Part shown: positions 4,542 to 5,179 of the stretch, piece by piece
Numbering within the stretch: position 1 is the stretch's first letter
How the letters are laid out: every line of letters starts with the position of its first letter
Assembly: GCA_030630395.1 (NCBI GenBank)
Contig: DAOVNE010000128.1
Span: forward strand, 1 to 5,179
Reading direction: 5' to 3'
Origin: Candidatus Eiseniibacteriota bacterium
Lineage (GTDB): Bacteria > Joyebacterota > Joyebacteria > Joyebacterales > Joyebacteraceae
DNA length: 5,179 bases
Position numbers and translations under genes: made by a program
Notes under the pieces: generated by a model
Seen by the model: only the letters and a program-made list of their open reading frames with translations
Told to the model about the DNA's origin: nothing
Database searches by the model: none

Positions 4542-5179
4542 ATGAGCGAGGCTCTCGATCGACTGGTCGATCGTTATCTCACCGTGATGGTTCGGGACTA
4601 CCCAGTATTCGCGACGTTCCTCGGAATGCACGAGCACGATGCCGAGCTGGGTACGTTCACCCCGGATGCAATGGAGGGGAAGCATCGAAGACGGCAGGAA
4701 CTCCTGAGCGAGCTCGAGGGGATAGAGCCGGCGAAGGAGGAGACCGATGCGGCAATAGACAGAGCCGTGCTCAGAGCGGCCCTGAAGAGAGGGATCTTCG
4801 AGTATGAAGTCCTGAGGACGCATGAACGGGCGCCGAGCACCTACATCGGCGAGGCGCTCGGGGGATGTAACAGTCTCATCACCAAGGAATTCGCACCGAT
4901 AGAGGAGCGAGCCCTGAGTCTTCTCGGGCGGGTGCGCGCGGTGCCTGACGTCCTCCGTGCGATCGACCAGAACTGCTGTGATGTCCCGGGAGTGTTCGCG
5001 ACCGTCGGCTCTCAGATGGCGAGAGGCGGGGTAGCGTTCATGAAGAGCGTTGTCCCGGCCGTTGCCGAGTCGGTGCCCGAGCTGAAGGCGGAGCTACTGG
5101 CGGCGGGCGATCAAGCCGCGGCAGCTTTCGATGAGACTGCATTGAGTCTCGCCGCGATGGCGGAGGGAGCGACAGCGCC
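4542..5179 (+). CDS. DUF885 family protein, 5' part (runs off the right edge)
   Basis: The frame is open from ATG 4542 to the end of the window, giving 212 complete codons with no stop. AGGGAGG at 4531-4537 is a strong ribosome binding site and fixes the start. The N-terminus matches the DUF885 pattern: D-x-Y-P-x-x-A-T-F-L-G-M-H-E-H-D at residues 19-33, followed by an acidic segment and a long helical region (residues 51-80). DUF885 proteins are usually around 550-600 residues, and many resemble zinc peptidases with the metal-binding motif in the C-terminal half. That half is outside this window, so catalysis cannot be checked. There is no signal peptide or lipobox, unlike many secreted members, so a cytoplasmic location is inferred. 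The function of the family is poorly defined, and peptidase activity is only a possibility. Confidence 0.85.
   Translation, partial: MSEALDRLVDRYLTVMVRDYPVFATFLGMHEHDAELGTFTPDAMEGKHRRRQELLSELEGIEPAKEETDAAIDRAVLRAALKRGIFEYEVLRTHERAPSTYIGEALGGCNSLITKEFAPIEERALSLLGRVRAVPDVLRAIDQNCCDVPGVFATVGSQMARGGVAFMKSVVPAVAESVPELKAELLAAGDQAAAAFDETALSLAAMAEGATA

Overview
The window is a high-GC bacterial fragment carrying ordinary-looking chromosomal genes. There are no transposases, integrases, phage genes, CRISPR repeats, rRNAs or convincing tRNAs. Codon use combines GC-rich third positions with frequent AGG/AGA arginine and ATA isoleucine codons in all the main genes, so nothing looks recently imported. A LysM lipoprotein with a lipobox suggests a diderm (Gram-negative type) envelope. 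No gene fixes the phylum. An uncultured high-GC lineage seen as a metagenome contig is plausible, because base 1 behaves like a contig end.

Layout from left to right. A coiled-coil LysM lipoprotein (+) starts in or before the first bases; its N-terminus is confused by a perfect 31-bp inverted repeat that begins at base 1. It converges, with a gap of only 10 bases, on an unrecognised helical protein of about 269 residues on the minus strand. A 290-base divergent control region (1440-1732) separates that gene from a complete nitrilase-superfamily C-N hydrolase (+) with a strong ribosome binding site. A 197-base spacer that can fold into a nested stem-loop leads to a small membrane protein with two transmembrane segments and a HAMP domain but no recognisable output domain. 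This gene is followed by a perfect 22-bp palindrome and then a textbook Rho-independent terminator.

The stretch 3789-4111 has no confident gene. It begins with three close hairpins, and its 3' half shows coding-like sequence in a frame different from the short ORF that follows (about 95 residues, unrecognised). A promoter-like spacer leads to the 5' part of a DUF885-family gene, which runs off the right edge.

The genes do not form an obvious pathway. Strand changes, spacers over 100 bases and the strong terminator suggest at least four transcription units: lipoprotein, minus-strand unknown, nitrilase with or without the HAMP protein, and the small ORF/DUF885 region. No complete new defence or metabolic system is visible. 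The most unusual items are the edge inverted repeat, the hairpin cluster at 3703-3877, the frame conflict near 4032-4154, and the HAMP protein without an output domain.
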